Shown here in pieces: positions 23,979-34,491 of a stretch of 64,000 nucleotides of DNA (the stretch's first letter is position 1; each line of letters opens with the position of its first letter). A model generated the notes under the pieces. That model was not told the DNA's origin and did no database searches. It worked only from the letters and a program-made list of their open reading frames with translations. The stretch is taken from NCBI GenBank assembly GCA_030063045.1, contig JAQSEB010000064.1, positions 1,116,001 through 1,180,000 of the forward strand. Direction: 5' to 3'. Both the position numbers and the translations under genes were made by a program. The DNA comes from Pratylenchus scribneri. Lineage: Eukaryota; Nematoda; Chromadorea; Rhabditida; Pratylenchidae.

Positions 23979-25494
23979 TTTCAATCAAATTTTTATTAAA
24001 AAATGTCAATATCTTGAAAATTATAAATATTTGTTAACAATGCAAAATTTGATAAGTAAAAAATTTTTTTTAATTAGTTAAAAATATTTTATTCCACAAG
24101 ATAATTTAATAAAATAATAATTTATGGGAAAAATTTTTTAAATATTTTTGACACTTTATTATATTAAAATTATGCAAAATGAAATTGGATGATAGCATTT
24201 TTTCACATTATAAACGCTAATAACACATTTTTTGCGAAATTGAAACCAGTATAGGGCACCGTGTTGATTTCCTCCTTCATTCAATAAAATCAAGGAAAAA
24301 TCGTCTAAAAATTATCAAAATATTTTAATTTTACAATCAATTTATTTTATGGCCAACCTAATTCTTTGGTCGAAAACTTTGTCCATCAATTCATTTAAAA
24401 CAATTGAATATGCCGTATTCATTTGATAATCATAATTGTGAATTAGTGGAATAATTTTCCATTGAATTTTCTCAGCATTTGGTATCCATTGTGCCAAAAT
24501 TCTACTTTTAGGTTGAGAATCCAATCTTCTAGTTTTTAACAACTTTAATATAATTTATTTAATTAATTAATTAATTATTAATTTTTTCACCGTAAATTTG
24601 AATGATTTTTTTATACATTTTGCGCCAATTTCCATTTGTTCATCGAAAATGATTTTTAATTTTGAAAAAAATTCATCAAAATTAATTTGAATATCCTCAT
24701 TGCCCCAATAAACTTGTTCATTATTAAATGGATATTGTGGATAAAGCAAATCCGAATAATTAACATTTGTCTTTCTATGCGGCTGAATGGCACATGAAAA
24801 TGTTTCCAAATGCTAAAATAAAATATAAATTAAATTTATTATTTATTAATATTATTAAATTTACCCTTAATTTTTGTAGCAATTCCAAAACATATTCCTC
24901 ATTAAAATTTGGATAATGATGAGGAGAGAATTGATTTGGTTTAAAATCCAAACTCTAAAAAAATATAATAAATTTAGATAAATTTTTATTATAAAACTCG
25001 AAGTGGATTAATTTGATCCAATTTTGTGAGAATTTCCATCAAAATTGTGTCGCCCCTTTCACCATTTGCGCATTTCAACTAAAATTTAATTTATATATTT
25101 TATAATAAAAATATAATTAAAAACCTCATGGAAAGTCGTATCATAATGCCTCATTTGAATTGAAATGGCCAAGGAGGATAATCGTTGGAAAGCATAAAGC
25201 CCCTCCAATTCGCGAATTCGTAGCGGTTCAGTCCATTCGTCATATTTCACGAAAAAATACAAATGTTCCAACTGTGGGCAGATTTCAGCCAATCGGGTTA
25301 AACGCAACTGGAAATTATATTATAATGAATAAATTTTATGTCACATCTCACATTAAAATTCAACAGTGACCTATCTATAATAGTTTTAAGGCCATAAGAT
25401 TTCTATGAGGATATAATAATATGTTCTTATTATAAATTGAAATTATTAATTAGAAATTGTTAATAATTTAACGAAAAGTATTTGTGATAAGATT

Positions 25495-25800
25495 CCCTGG
25501 TACGCCGCAACTGGGCGACGGGCCAACTGGGCGTGACGGTTGTATTTGTATCTCATTGATGGCTAACCGATATTGGTGATTTTGATATCAAATTAGAGAG
25601 CGCACTTCTGGCTATCAAAAGAAATAAATTTTTCGGTTTGTTCAGAATTGAGAGAGTTGTATTTAAAAACCTCTCAATAAGACTACTATTATAAATTTTC
25701 AGGTCTTTAAAATTTAAATTGATAACAAAATTATCAATATCGGTTTAACCCTTATTAAAGATCTACAAACGCCGTCGCCTAATTGGGCGTGTAAAAATTG
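25495..25800. repeat. Element with AACTGGGCG motifs inside an F-box-copy intron
   Basis: CGCAACTGGGCGACGGGCCA ACTGGGCG near 25,510-25,540 and CGCCGTCGCCTAATTGGGCG near 25,770-25,789 bracket an AT-rich segment. The same motif occurs near 12,390 and near 22,560-22,645. It looks like a degenerate inserted repeat; exact ends are unclear. Confidence 0.35.
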
Positions 25801-27030
25801 AATAACGATTTTATGAGATAGAGCTATTTTTTGATATAAGATAAAAAATAAAACAAACATAGTTCATATGGCAATTAAAATGAAGAGCCTGAAGTTGATG
25901 GAAACTAGGCAAATTTAATTCAAAAAATGCATCATTTTGTGCGAACAAAAATGGCCATTGAAGACTGAAAAATGTTCGTAATTCCAATAAAAAATTATTA
26001 ATTAAAATTTACCTATAAAGCCTTTCATAAATTTTTCTAGAACCGAGCCATTCTTCCCATTCAAAATGAGCATTGCATAATAAATATTGAATATTCGGAA
26101 ATAATTCCTCATTCAATAGAGTGTGTAATTTAATATAGTAGTTTTTTACATCCCATCCATTCTGAGCACACCAAATTTGTAAATATTTAACTGTTTTTGG
26201 TAACAAAACAATAAATTGACATTCTTGGCCCTCTGCTGTATTGATATCAATGAATAAATCGCCTAATTTGCTGATTCGAAGACATTCTAACTGCAAAAAG
26301 TAGTAATAAAAAAAGCCACATTTTCGTTTTTAAGCATTATTTCGAGTTTCGACATAATTTTACTAAATATATGCGTCAAAATTTATAAAATTGGTCACAT
26401 TAAAGTGAGTAATTTTAAAATTGGTCTGCATTTTATTATTAAGTATTAATAATCTTTTGACAATTTTCAAACAATTTGGCCAATTCTCGCTTCAAGGCCA
26501 TTTGTCTTGCGCTCATTTTTTGATATCTTTTTTTCGCTGATTTTGGAAGTAAATTAATGGAAAGTGAAATGAGTTTTGGGGCCAAATGCTGGGTAATTTG
26601 TTGTAAATGCCAAATATCCAGGCACTCATCAATTCGTAAATGTGCCAATTTTTGATAGACGGCCAAATGTTGAAAATATCGCCCAAAACGGGTTTGTACA
26701 CCGATGCCAAGGCCAAGATGAAGTTCCTCAAAATATGGGCCACAACGCCGTAAAATGGCATTCAATTTGCCTAACTATTATTTGGAAAATTTCATTTCAA
26801 ATAGTTTATTAAAAATAATTTTCAAGAAAATTATCACTGAAAGGAAAACTGCCTGATTAGCCTATTTTATCGAATGAAATTCCTAATCAACTCATCACAT
26901 AATCCATGCTATAACAATGTAGACAATTTTTCTAAGACTTTTCTATTATTATTCACTTTAACAATAGAATTGAAGCGTAAAATTTGGCTGTGCAAGTAAA
27001 AATTTGTTTTATATAAAGTCGGCGTAATAA

Positions 27031-27214
27031 AACTGGAAATCCGGCAAAACTGGAAATACTATTTTAGCCAGAAAAGCAGAGAAATTGTGATATCTAAAAA
27101 ACTAAATAAGGTTTTAGGGGTGTATGGGTGGCATGTATTGGGGTAAAATTCGGCTTGTGCTCTGCTTCTTCGGCGAGATAGTGTGTAATTTCCAGTTTTG
27201 CCAAATTTTCAGTT
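27031..27214. mobile_element. MITE in intron 2 of the second minus-strand F-box copy
   Basis: Same element, position and orientation as 23,469-23,653, with the AACTGGAAATCCGGCAAAAC end and its inverted partner. The shared insertion shows that both minus-strand copies descend from one gene that already held it. Confidence 0.8.
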
Positions 27215-27758
27215 TTTTTGCCGCCAATATATAATCATTTCCCACTTAATTATTTCATAATTCTCATAATAAACCGTACACTTCTGGATGGTCTTGTGAA
27301 TGGATTCAAGACTCGATTTGTCACTTTCAATGTTCGAACCTCCAACCAAGCCAATGCCAATGCCGTTTGGCGCCAAATTCGACAAACTCTTTCCAAACGA
27401 ATTCGTTGCCGAAAACTCAACAAAGAGAAAATGCGAGTCTGGGTTTAGGAAAATTTTATTTCTTCTCATAAATTTTGCATTAAATTTTTACCAAAATTTC
27501 GGGAGACAAATGATGAAATTCAATTGGATATTGATGCATAATATTCAATAAAATATTTAATAAAAATGTCAATTTCTCAAAAAATTTCCAAATATTTGAC
27601 ATTTTGAAAAAATTTTAAATATTAAAAAATTGTCACAATATCTAATCTCATTTTAGTAAATTATCAGTGAAAATTATTTTTTAAAAATTTTCTTGATCAA
27701 ATTTTGAATTGTTAACCACCAGCAATTGTGACCAATTGTGCAAAAATTGTGAAATAAA

Positions 27759-28070
27759 GTGTTCGGAAAACTGGTCAGTGCGGAAAGCTGGTCAGTGAGG
27801 AAAAATAGTCAGTGGAAGACTGGTCAGTGGGGAAAACTCGTCAGTACGGTAAACTGGTCAATGGAAAGGTGGTCAGCAGTAGGGAATTGTTTTTTTAGCT
27901 AGACAAACCGTAAGAGTATACTTAAATCGATGCAATTCTGTGCGCTAAGCATGAATCAAACATTTGTTTCGTATTTTGTTCGAAAATGTACAAGTTAGAG
28001 CATTTTTAGTCTCATTTTCTACTGACACCTTACTGACCAGTTTTCCCCACTGACCAGTTTTCCGGGAACC
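27759..28070. mobile_element. TIR element with GGAAAACTGGTCAGTG repeat arms
   Basis: The left arm holds about seven degenerate copies of GGAAAACTGGTCAGTG and the right arm two inverted copies (ACTGACCAGTTTTCC). The exact 7-mer AAATAAA flanks it at 27,752-27,758 and 28,071-28,077. This repeat-filled arm layout resembles the hAT-like elements elsewhere in the window, but the terminal bases (GTGTTCGG/CGGGAACC) do not fit the YARNG pattern. Confidence 0.65.
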
Positions 28071-28077
28071 AAATAAA

Positions 28078-28946
28078 AAGATGACATTTCTGGATCATCC
28101 GTTAGAATTGGTATTCGCCCACGGATAATTAACTCTAGTTATTATACAATTGTTTTGAAGATTAACGGATCTTTTATAAAAAGCTGCTAAATTTTCAAGG
28201 GCAAAACCAGTGGAATTTTCCTATTGCGTTCCACCCCCTCCTTCAAATAGAAAATATTTCACCTTCGGTCATTCATTTCCCCCTCAGTCAGTTCCCCTTG
28301 TTTTATTTAGATTAATTCTGCCTGTTTAATTAATTTTAATTTAGCAGTTTGATTTTGGCCACTAATCTCGTTAGACTCTAGGGCCGACCGAGTCTTGCCC
28401 ATCTCTGCTGGGCTCTATCCTCTTCGATGGAAAAGTGGGATGATGGGAGGGGGGATTGGGATTTGGAATGCCAATGCCAACAAGGCAGAGGGAAAATGCA
28501 AATAGAGGAGAGCGAAATTGGATGGGGCAAAAAGGATTGAGACGATGGATTTATGGATGAATTTAGGTGAAGATTGTGAAAGGATACCTTTATTCCCTAT
28601 GAAAAATTTCCATTAATGACACAACCTCTGCGCTAGGATTTAGAATGCCAATGCTAACAAGACAGAGGGAAAATCAAATAAAGGAAAGTGAATGGATGTA
28701 TTTTATTTAATGCCTTCATCCCCTCTGAAAATTTTCCATTGCATCCCAAAAACAAAAATGACATCCATTAATCTGTCCATTTTTCCATGTATATGCGTTT
28801 AATTCCATTTTATAAATATTTGAATTGTCCTCTCTTTTTGAATAGCTTTTGATTGAACCTAAAACACTAAATAATACGAATTCTTAAAAATCATTGAATC
28901 TTAAGCTTCAATTATTTCATAAAAATATTTCCAAATTTTAATTCAA
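28078..28946. other. Intergenic with G/A-rich patches
   Basis: No gene. A related pair of segments (AATGCCAATGCCAACAAGGC AGAGGGAAAATGCAAATA and a second version 180 bp on) suggests a local direct duplication at about 28,468-28,690. Confidence 0.4.
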
Positions 28947-31191
28947 ATGAATTCATTTTCATTTATTGCAACAATATTATTTTTGTCAATTCATAAAATT
29001 GAAATTGGCCATTTAATGATGACAAATAAAATGGTTGAGAGAAATTTTGAAGTGGGTCAAAGCAGCCGCAGAAATGAGGGAGGACAACAACAAAGTTCCA
29101 GTGGAATAATTGGGCAACAAAAGAGAGGATGGGAAAAAGGTGGAAAGTGGAAAAATTATTAAAATTATAAATTAAATTTAAATTATTTTAGTATTTGAAG
29201 AGAAAACAAATTCCCATAATGATCCTCCAATTGAGGAATTGGCGGCCATACTTGCTTTATTTGATTGGTTTTCAAATTATGGAAAAGAAATATTCGATGG
29301 AACGGATGAGAATATTTTTAAAAATCCGGGCGAATTTTTCAAAAAAATTATTGGAGGAAATTTAGATGCTCGAATTATTGAATTTGTTCAAAATTTTGGC
29401 GAATTTATTCAACAAAATGAAAACCCGCCGGTTGGTTTTAGAAAATGAAAAAATATTATTTATATGGAAAAATGTGCAGGTTGGACCAAAAAGAATAGGC
29501 CCGGATCAGAGAGGGAAATTTAAGAAAATTAAATATCCAAATACGCGGACAATGCTTTTTGAAAAATTGTTACTTGGCGCAATAAATGAAGTAAATTAAA
29601 TAGCCGACACTTGTGGACGAAACGGTCTTGGGCAAATAGTGTTAAAGCTGCTTTGGCATTGTTTATAAAATTTTATCAGGCATAAAATTAGCCACAAGTT
29701 TAATTAAAATTGTGTTTCTGGCTGTTTTTTGGCCATAACTCGGTGAAAACATTGGCCAATGCTTTGGATATCATTTTGTAGCTAATTTTATGCCTAATAA
29801 TATGCCATAAACAATGCGATAGCAGCTTTACCACCATTGACCCAAGACCGTTTCGTCCATCCGCGAATGTCGTAATACGAAAAATAAATTTAAATTTAGG
29901 TCAAAATTCCACAATCCGAAATTGATACTTCATTAGACAAGGGTAACGATGAAGTGAACAAACAAAGAAGAATAAAGCAAAAATATCAATTCCAATTTGG
30001 TTTCATTGTGGATTGCATTTTTGCAAATTATTATTCAACTGAATTGGGTGAAGTGAATTATAGACAAATTTTGGAAATATTGCGAACTATGAAAAAGAAA
30101 AATGATTATGATGAATTCCGTCGAATATTGTTGAATAATTGCGCAGATGAAAACACCGTTGATGTGTTCATTCAATCAATTATGTCTACAAATTTTGAAC
30201 ATGTGTATATAAAAATTTAATTTTAAAATAATAATTTTAAATTTTAGGATTTTGAACATCTAAAAAATGATGTGAAAGGAATTTTTGTGGATGATATTAT
30301 AAAGCCCTATATGCATTCAATGTTGAAAAATAATATTTCGGATGAAGATTATTCAAAACTTAAACTCGATCCATATTTCCCTGAGCAATTGCCAAAATTA
30401 GCAAATTTGGGAGCATTAATTAGCGTATTCATTAATATAATCAAAAATATTATTGAATTTATTCAACCGGTCGATTTGGATAAAAAACGAAAAATGTCGG
30501 GAATTTTGAAAAATACGATTCGACATATGACAAATATCGAAAATTTAATGCATTTTATTGTGGTCAAACATGGAAAATATTATAAAATTGCAATGAACAA
30601 TGTTTGAAATAAAATATAAATTAATTTAGTTAAACAAATAAATTCAGATAAACAATCCGAAATTGAGAATAAATATGGCCAAATTGAAAGCTGAGGATTC
30701 TATTTTTGAATGGATTTTCCTTGATATTGAATATTATGTTGATTGGTTCATGAAACTAAAATTAAATATGGCAAAATATGTGGCCGAGAATTATTTTGGT
30801 TTAAATATTCCACAAAATTTGGATGAAAATACGAATATGTTAAACAATTTTAGGCAAATTTTGCAACAAATTGCGGAGCATATTATCCAAAAATATTTAT
30901 AGTTTAAATTTATATATTAAAAAAGTATAAATTATAATTTAAAGTGCACTGCGCAATGATGAAAATGAGCAAAATTTAAATGCCAATCAAATTGAAATTG
31001 AAGAAAACAACAAGAAAATATCGCTCCTTGAATTTTTGCATTTACGAATATATTGTGTTGGAATAAGGCAAAAAATAAATATGAAAGAGGATCAACTATT
31101 AATGAAAAAAATTCGGAATTATACAAAAAATTGGATTTGGACTTGTTGGAGTTTATACCAGGAACAAAGGCAAATGTTGAGTATGAAATAA
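28947..31191 (+). CDS. Hypothetical secreted helical protein, seven exons
   Basis: Function not recognised. Exons: 28947-29139, 29192-29430, 29480-29590, 29900-30202, 30248-30601, 30648-30901, 30945-31191; phases agree throughout and would give 566 residues. The first ~21 residues (MNSFSFIATILFLSIHKIEI) look like a signal peptide. A Gln/Ser-rich linker follows, then long stretches rich in Ile, Asn, Lys and Glu, likely helical (for example ELAAILALFDWFSNYGKEIF and NLGALISVFINIIKNIIEF). No enzyme motif or cysteine framework is visible. Intron 3 carries a 269-bp MITE. The 3' end is uncertain: from about 31,060 a different frame, ending at 31,241 (ELYKKLDLDLLEFIPGTKAN), looks more protein-like, so a small intron or a frameshift may exist. 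Confidence 0.65.
29604..29872. mobile_element. Foldback MITE with CCGACA(C/T)TTG ends (copy 1)
   Basis: CCGACACTTGTGGACGAAAC GGTCTTGGG at the left pairs with the inverted CCCAAGACCGTTTCGTCC...GAATGTCG at the right. The core contains TTTTTGGCCATAACTCGGTG and ATTTTATGCCTAATAATATG. Relatives are at 45,585-46,800 and about 50,680-51,020. It lies in intron 3 of the secreted-protein gene. Confidence 0.8.
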
Positions 31192-31483
31192 TGCCGGCAT
31201 TAACAAAAATTATTAGAGACAGAATATGCAGATTAAAATGAATGAAAGAAGGAGAAATTGTGGCAAAAAAACGCTGAATTTAAAAGTTTTTTTTTCAGTT
31301 TTATCAATATGAAAAATACAAATTCCCATCCCACATATTTCAAATTCATCTTCTATTCATCGTTTTTATTAATCTTACATAATCTTATCAAAAACAAATT
31401 CTGGCAATCATTTTTAATTCATCATCATTTCCTATTTTTTTTAAATATTTCATTCCAAAGAATTCCCTCAAATCAATCCATAA

Positions 31484-31602
31484 TGGAATTTGAAAACCAC
31501 AGAAAAATGAATCATCATAAAATTCTCGCATTGGCATTTGCCCTCTTTCATTTTTTGCTGCTTTTCTATTATGTATTTTGTTTAAATAAATTGATTCGTT
31601 AA
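31484..31602 (+). CDS. Possible 39-residue membrane peptide
   Basis: An ATG frame starting MEFENHRKMNHHKILALAFA has one hydrophobic segment (about residues 14-34) and a stop at 31,602. Open frame continues upstream in the same phase, so the start is uncertain. No family recognised and the length is near chance. Confidence 0.2.
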
Positions 31603-32087
31603 ATAAGCATTTATTTAAAAAAAAACATTTTGGCCACGCAGCCTTCCCTTATTGAATCTCTTTTTTTTCATCAATTTATATATTGCCAGAGTTTGTAATT
31701 TCTAATAATAAAGAATAAATTTTTGTTCCGAAAATTTCCTATTAATAAAGAATAAATTTTTGGTCCGTAAATATCTGAATTGTTTCCCGCATTTTGTTGA
31801 GTAGAAATAAGTGCTTCTAAAATATGGTGCAAAACAAATAATAAATTTTATTAGAATATTATTAAATTGCTGAATAAATTTTAGAATTGGACTAAAAAAT
31901 TTTGATATTTTGCTTATTATAATAAATATCACTGCTGCATAGAAAATTAATTTCTTTATAAGGAAATTTTTGGCAAAAGAATGAATTATTCTTGTCAATG
32001 ACTGTTTTCCATTTTTCTTATTCATCATATTTTTGTATACTAAAAATTTAAAATTTTTTCTTTATTTTAGCATTAAATTCACTTAAA
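31603..32087. other. Intergenic
   Basis: AT-rich. A short direct repeat AATAAAGAATAAATTTTTG occurs twice near 31,708 and 31,746. A TTTATTTTAG acceptor lies 18 bases before the ATG of the next fragment. Confidence 0.35.
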
Positions 32088-32201
32088 ATGGGCATAGCTG
32101 AAATTGCAGGGAAAATTTGTGGAAAAATTATTTTCGGCATTTTCGTATTATTGCCTGCCAGTTTAATTTGCGGTGCAGAAAACAGTTCTTGCCAAGATTA
32201 A
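32088..32201 (+). pseudogene. Truncated paralogue of the membrane/SH3 gene
   Basis: A 37-codon frame (MGIAEIAGKICGKIIFGIFV...LICGAENSSCQ-stop) aligns with the first 33 residues of the protein starting at 32,537 (shared pattern G-A-IAG-F/I-G-I-F-LPA-LICG-EN-SCQ). After SCQ it has a stop where the neighbour continues into its second hydrophobic segment, and no SH3 exon follows. It keeps a TTTATTTTAG acceptor just upstream, so it could still be transcribed as a tiny membrane peptide. Confidence 0.65.
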
Positions 32202-32536
32202 CACTCCATAGTCATAAGCCGGCTAGACTAGCGCGTTTCCTACCACTGGTTTTTCAGAGAGAATTTGATTAAACATTTCTTTTGTAAATTTTAAAATTTT
32301 CACATTTCTTTTATACTGACATTTTACTTTTTATTGAGCAAATTCAATGTCATGGAAAATGAGTTTCACTTTAAAGAAATTTTTCGACTTAAAGGAAAGA
32401 GCTATTATATGCATGGTAAAAAATGATATAATTAAACCGCGTGCACTTTCTAATTCATCATAATATTTTGAACAAAAAATGTATAGAATTTTTAAAAAAA
32501 TATTTCAGGTTATTCTAGACTACAAGTTCAAATAAA

Positions 32537-33354
32537 ATGGGTAAAGGAGCACATATTGCAGGGATATTTTTCGGCACAATTTTCATTGAATTACCCGCCC
32601 TTTTAATTTGTGGTCAAGAAAATTATTCCTGCCAAATTTGGCTCTACATACTCATTTTCTTCATTTGGATTGGAATCGTCATTATTTGTTACTGCCTATG
32701 CGCATGCTGTTGCCTTGATGACGACGATGAGATTGAAGAACCATCAAATGAAACAAAAGACAACCACCAATCAGGCAAGTCTATTTACAGATGGATAGGA
32801 TATTTTGGGATCAGAGCGGCTTTAATATAACAATATATAGTTTTTTATAATATCATATTCTGTTGCTTCCTCAATTTTATCAATAGATTGTGCCGCATCA
32901 ATCAATGTTTTAAAACAACATCAACCGGCCGCTTCAATGAATGGAGAAGGCCAAAATCCATCTATAAATGTGCCGATTCAACAAATAAATGGAATTTGTG
33001 AGTAAAAATAACAGAAATTTTAATATAAAAATAATTTAGCCAACAATACGAATTCAAATTTGTCGGCGAGAGATGGCCAAGCTGGCAAAATGGGCAATTC
33101 TGATTTGATTTTGGGTACCGCACTTGCTATGTAATTCATTAAAAAATTTAAAAAAATAAATGTAAAAATAATTTCACAGTTATCCCTATGATGCGGAACA
33201 AGATGATGCTGGAGGCAAAACAATTTCGTTAAGAGAAGGCGAAGAGGTGTTACTATTGGAACGGGATATAGGCGATGGATGGACTCGTGTAAGGCACCAG
33301 CAGAGGACCAATGCCGAGGGATTCGTGCCTATAAGCTATTTAGTAAGTTATTAA
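32537..33354 (+). CDS. Small membrane protein with C-terminal SH3 domain
   Basis: Exons 32537-32774, 32887-32997, 33040-33130, 33180-33354 give 204 residues in one consistent frame. The first intron uses a GC donor with strong context (CAG-GCAAGT). Residues 8-26 and 36-59 are hydrophobic; the second ends in a cysteine cluster (CYCLCACCC, possible palmitoylation) and an acidic run DDDDEIEE. A polar linker leads to an SH3 domain at about 143-201: ALAIYPYDAEQDD, ISLREGEEVLLLERD, GDGWTRVR and EGFVPISYL, carrying the ALYDY, WT and P-SY ligand-pocket residues. The closest resemblance I recognise is the SH3 of TOCA/CIP4 F-BAR proteins (GDGWTRVR, EGFVP-SYL), but no F-BAR domain is present. Suggested role, by inference: a membrane-anchored adaptor binding proline-rich actin regulators. 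The protein ends shortly after the SH3, as TOCA proteins do. Confidence 0.8.
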
Positions 33355-34349
33355 GAAAATTTTAGGTTTTATCGGCTATCCGGGAACAGATTTTTTTTTG
33401 GGTCTACTGGGGAAACGTTAGGTGACCCCTCTATTAGCGTCATCCATTATGGATTGGGTACGCGACGGTTATTAGTGACAGATCCTTTTTGCTTTATAAC
33501 TCATCTTAATCTAAACCATTTTGAATATTTTATATATTGGTTTTATAGAGTAATGCATTATCTATCGAATGATATAAAAATCATTATATAATTTTTTTAA
33601 ATAAAGTAAATTATGATGTTTTGAATAAAAATGGGCAAAATGGTATCAATTTTGAAAGTTTTTGAATTTTAAAAAATTTAAAAATATGTTTTAAAATTTG
33701 ATTTTTATATGGATTGTTAGAGAATTTTTTGCTCTATTCAATGATATAAAAAAAATATTAAACAGTTCATTAGCTCTCTGTAACCGTCCCGCTTCGATAG
33801 AGGGTTAGAGACTCATTCAAGGATAGGTTATCATCTAATGTATCTCTATCCTTAATCCTAATCATCCGTAAGATGGAGTCTTAATTCCAAAACCTTATGT
33901 TCCCGGATAACGTTTAGTACCGAAATTTCTTCTCTAATAAATCTTCCATTTCCCAGAAATGTCGATGGTACCAAAAATATTGATTATGTGAAATTCGGTT
34001 GATCGTCAAAATGAGATTTATATTTGTCAGAGAGAATAAATTCCACCGTTCATTCTCAATTTGTCTCTAGTAAATTTAATGTTAATTATAATTAAAATAA
34101 ATATAACCAAACTATACAACTTTTGAATAATTCATCAAATTTCGAAAATCTATTTCCAATTCCATCAAAATTCATTGAATTAATTAGTATAATGTTTTGT
34201 AAATTTGATAGCCCAATATTGGTTAAGCGATAGATTGGCAAACCAGTAAAATTTTATATTTATAATCATCTTGCCGATTCCATGCACCAATCAGATATTT
34301 AATTCGTTTGAAGTATTCGGTAAACTATTTTTTAAAGGTACAAAAGCAG
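33355..34349. other. Intergenic with loose foldbacks
   Basis: GGCTATCCGGGAACA near 33,375 and TGTTCCCGGATAACG near 33,900 are inverted and may bound an old element; inside are related segments TATCTATCGAATGATATAAA and ATTCAATGATATAAA. No receptor exons for the missing N-terminus of the next gene were found here. Confidence 0.4.
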
Positions 34350-34491
34350 AAATAAGAAACAATATTTGTGCTTTTTTGCTACTATCATTTTGGCCTATGC
34401 CATTTATGTATTCACCATCCGATTCATCGATTTTCTCCAAAGCGATGCAGCTGCAATGTAATAATTAATGAGGGCAATTGGGGTTTTGGAA

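Larger units (their letters stand above)
24277..27539 (-). pseudogene. F-box/LRR paralogue with a lost splice donor
   Basis: Exons on the complement: 27539-27492, 27438-27280, 26774-26454, 26290-26013, 25964-25859, 25307-25125, 25078-24998, 24954-24865, 24812-24591, 24542-24358, 24304-24277. All frames are open and would give 566 residues. After exon 3 the donor is altered: the sister copies have CAAAAG-GTTTT but here it reads CAAAAG-ATTATT, so read-through stops four codons later (about 181 residues, F-box plus the first LRRs). No in-frame alternative donor was seen. The exon layout matches the truncated 14-16 kb copy (one exon for two at 24,591-24,812), so these two are closest relatives. 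Rescue by a rare splice event cannot be excluded. Confidence 0.8.

Noticed and set aside
23655..27551. Plus-strand frames at 23,655-23,885 and 27,218-27,551
   Set aside because: They are antisense to the F-box exon of the two minus-strand copies; the sense strand carries the recognisable F-box and splice sites.
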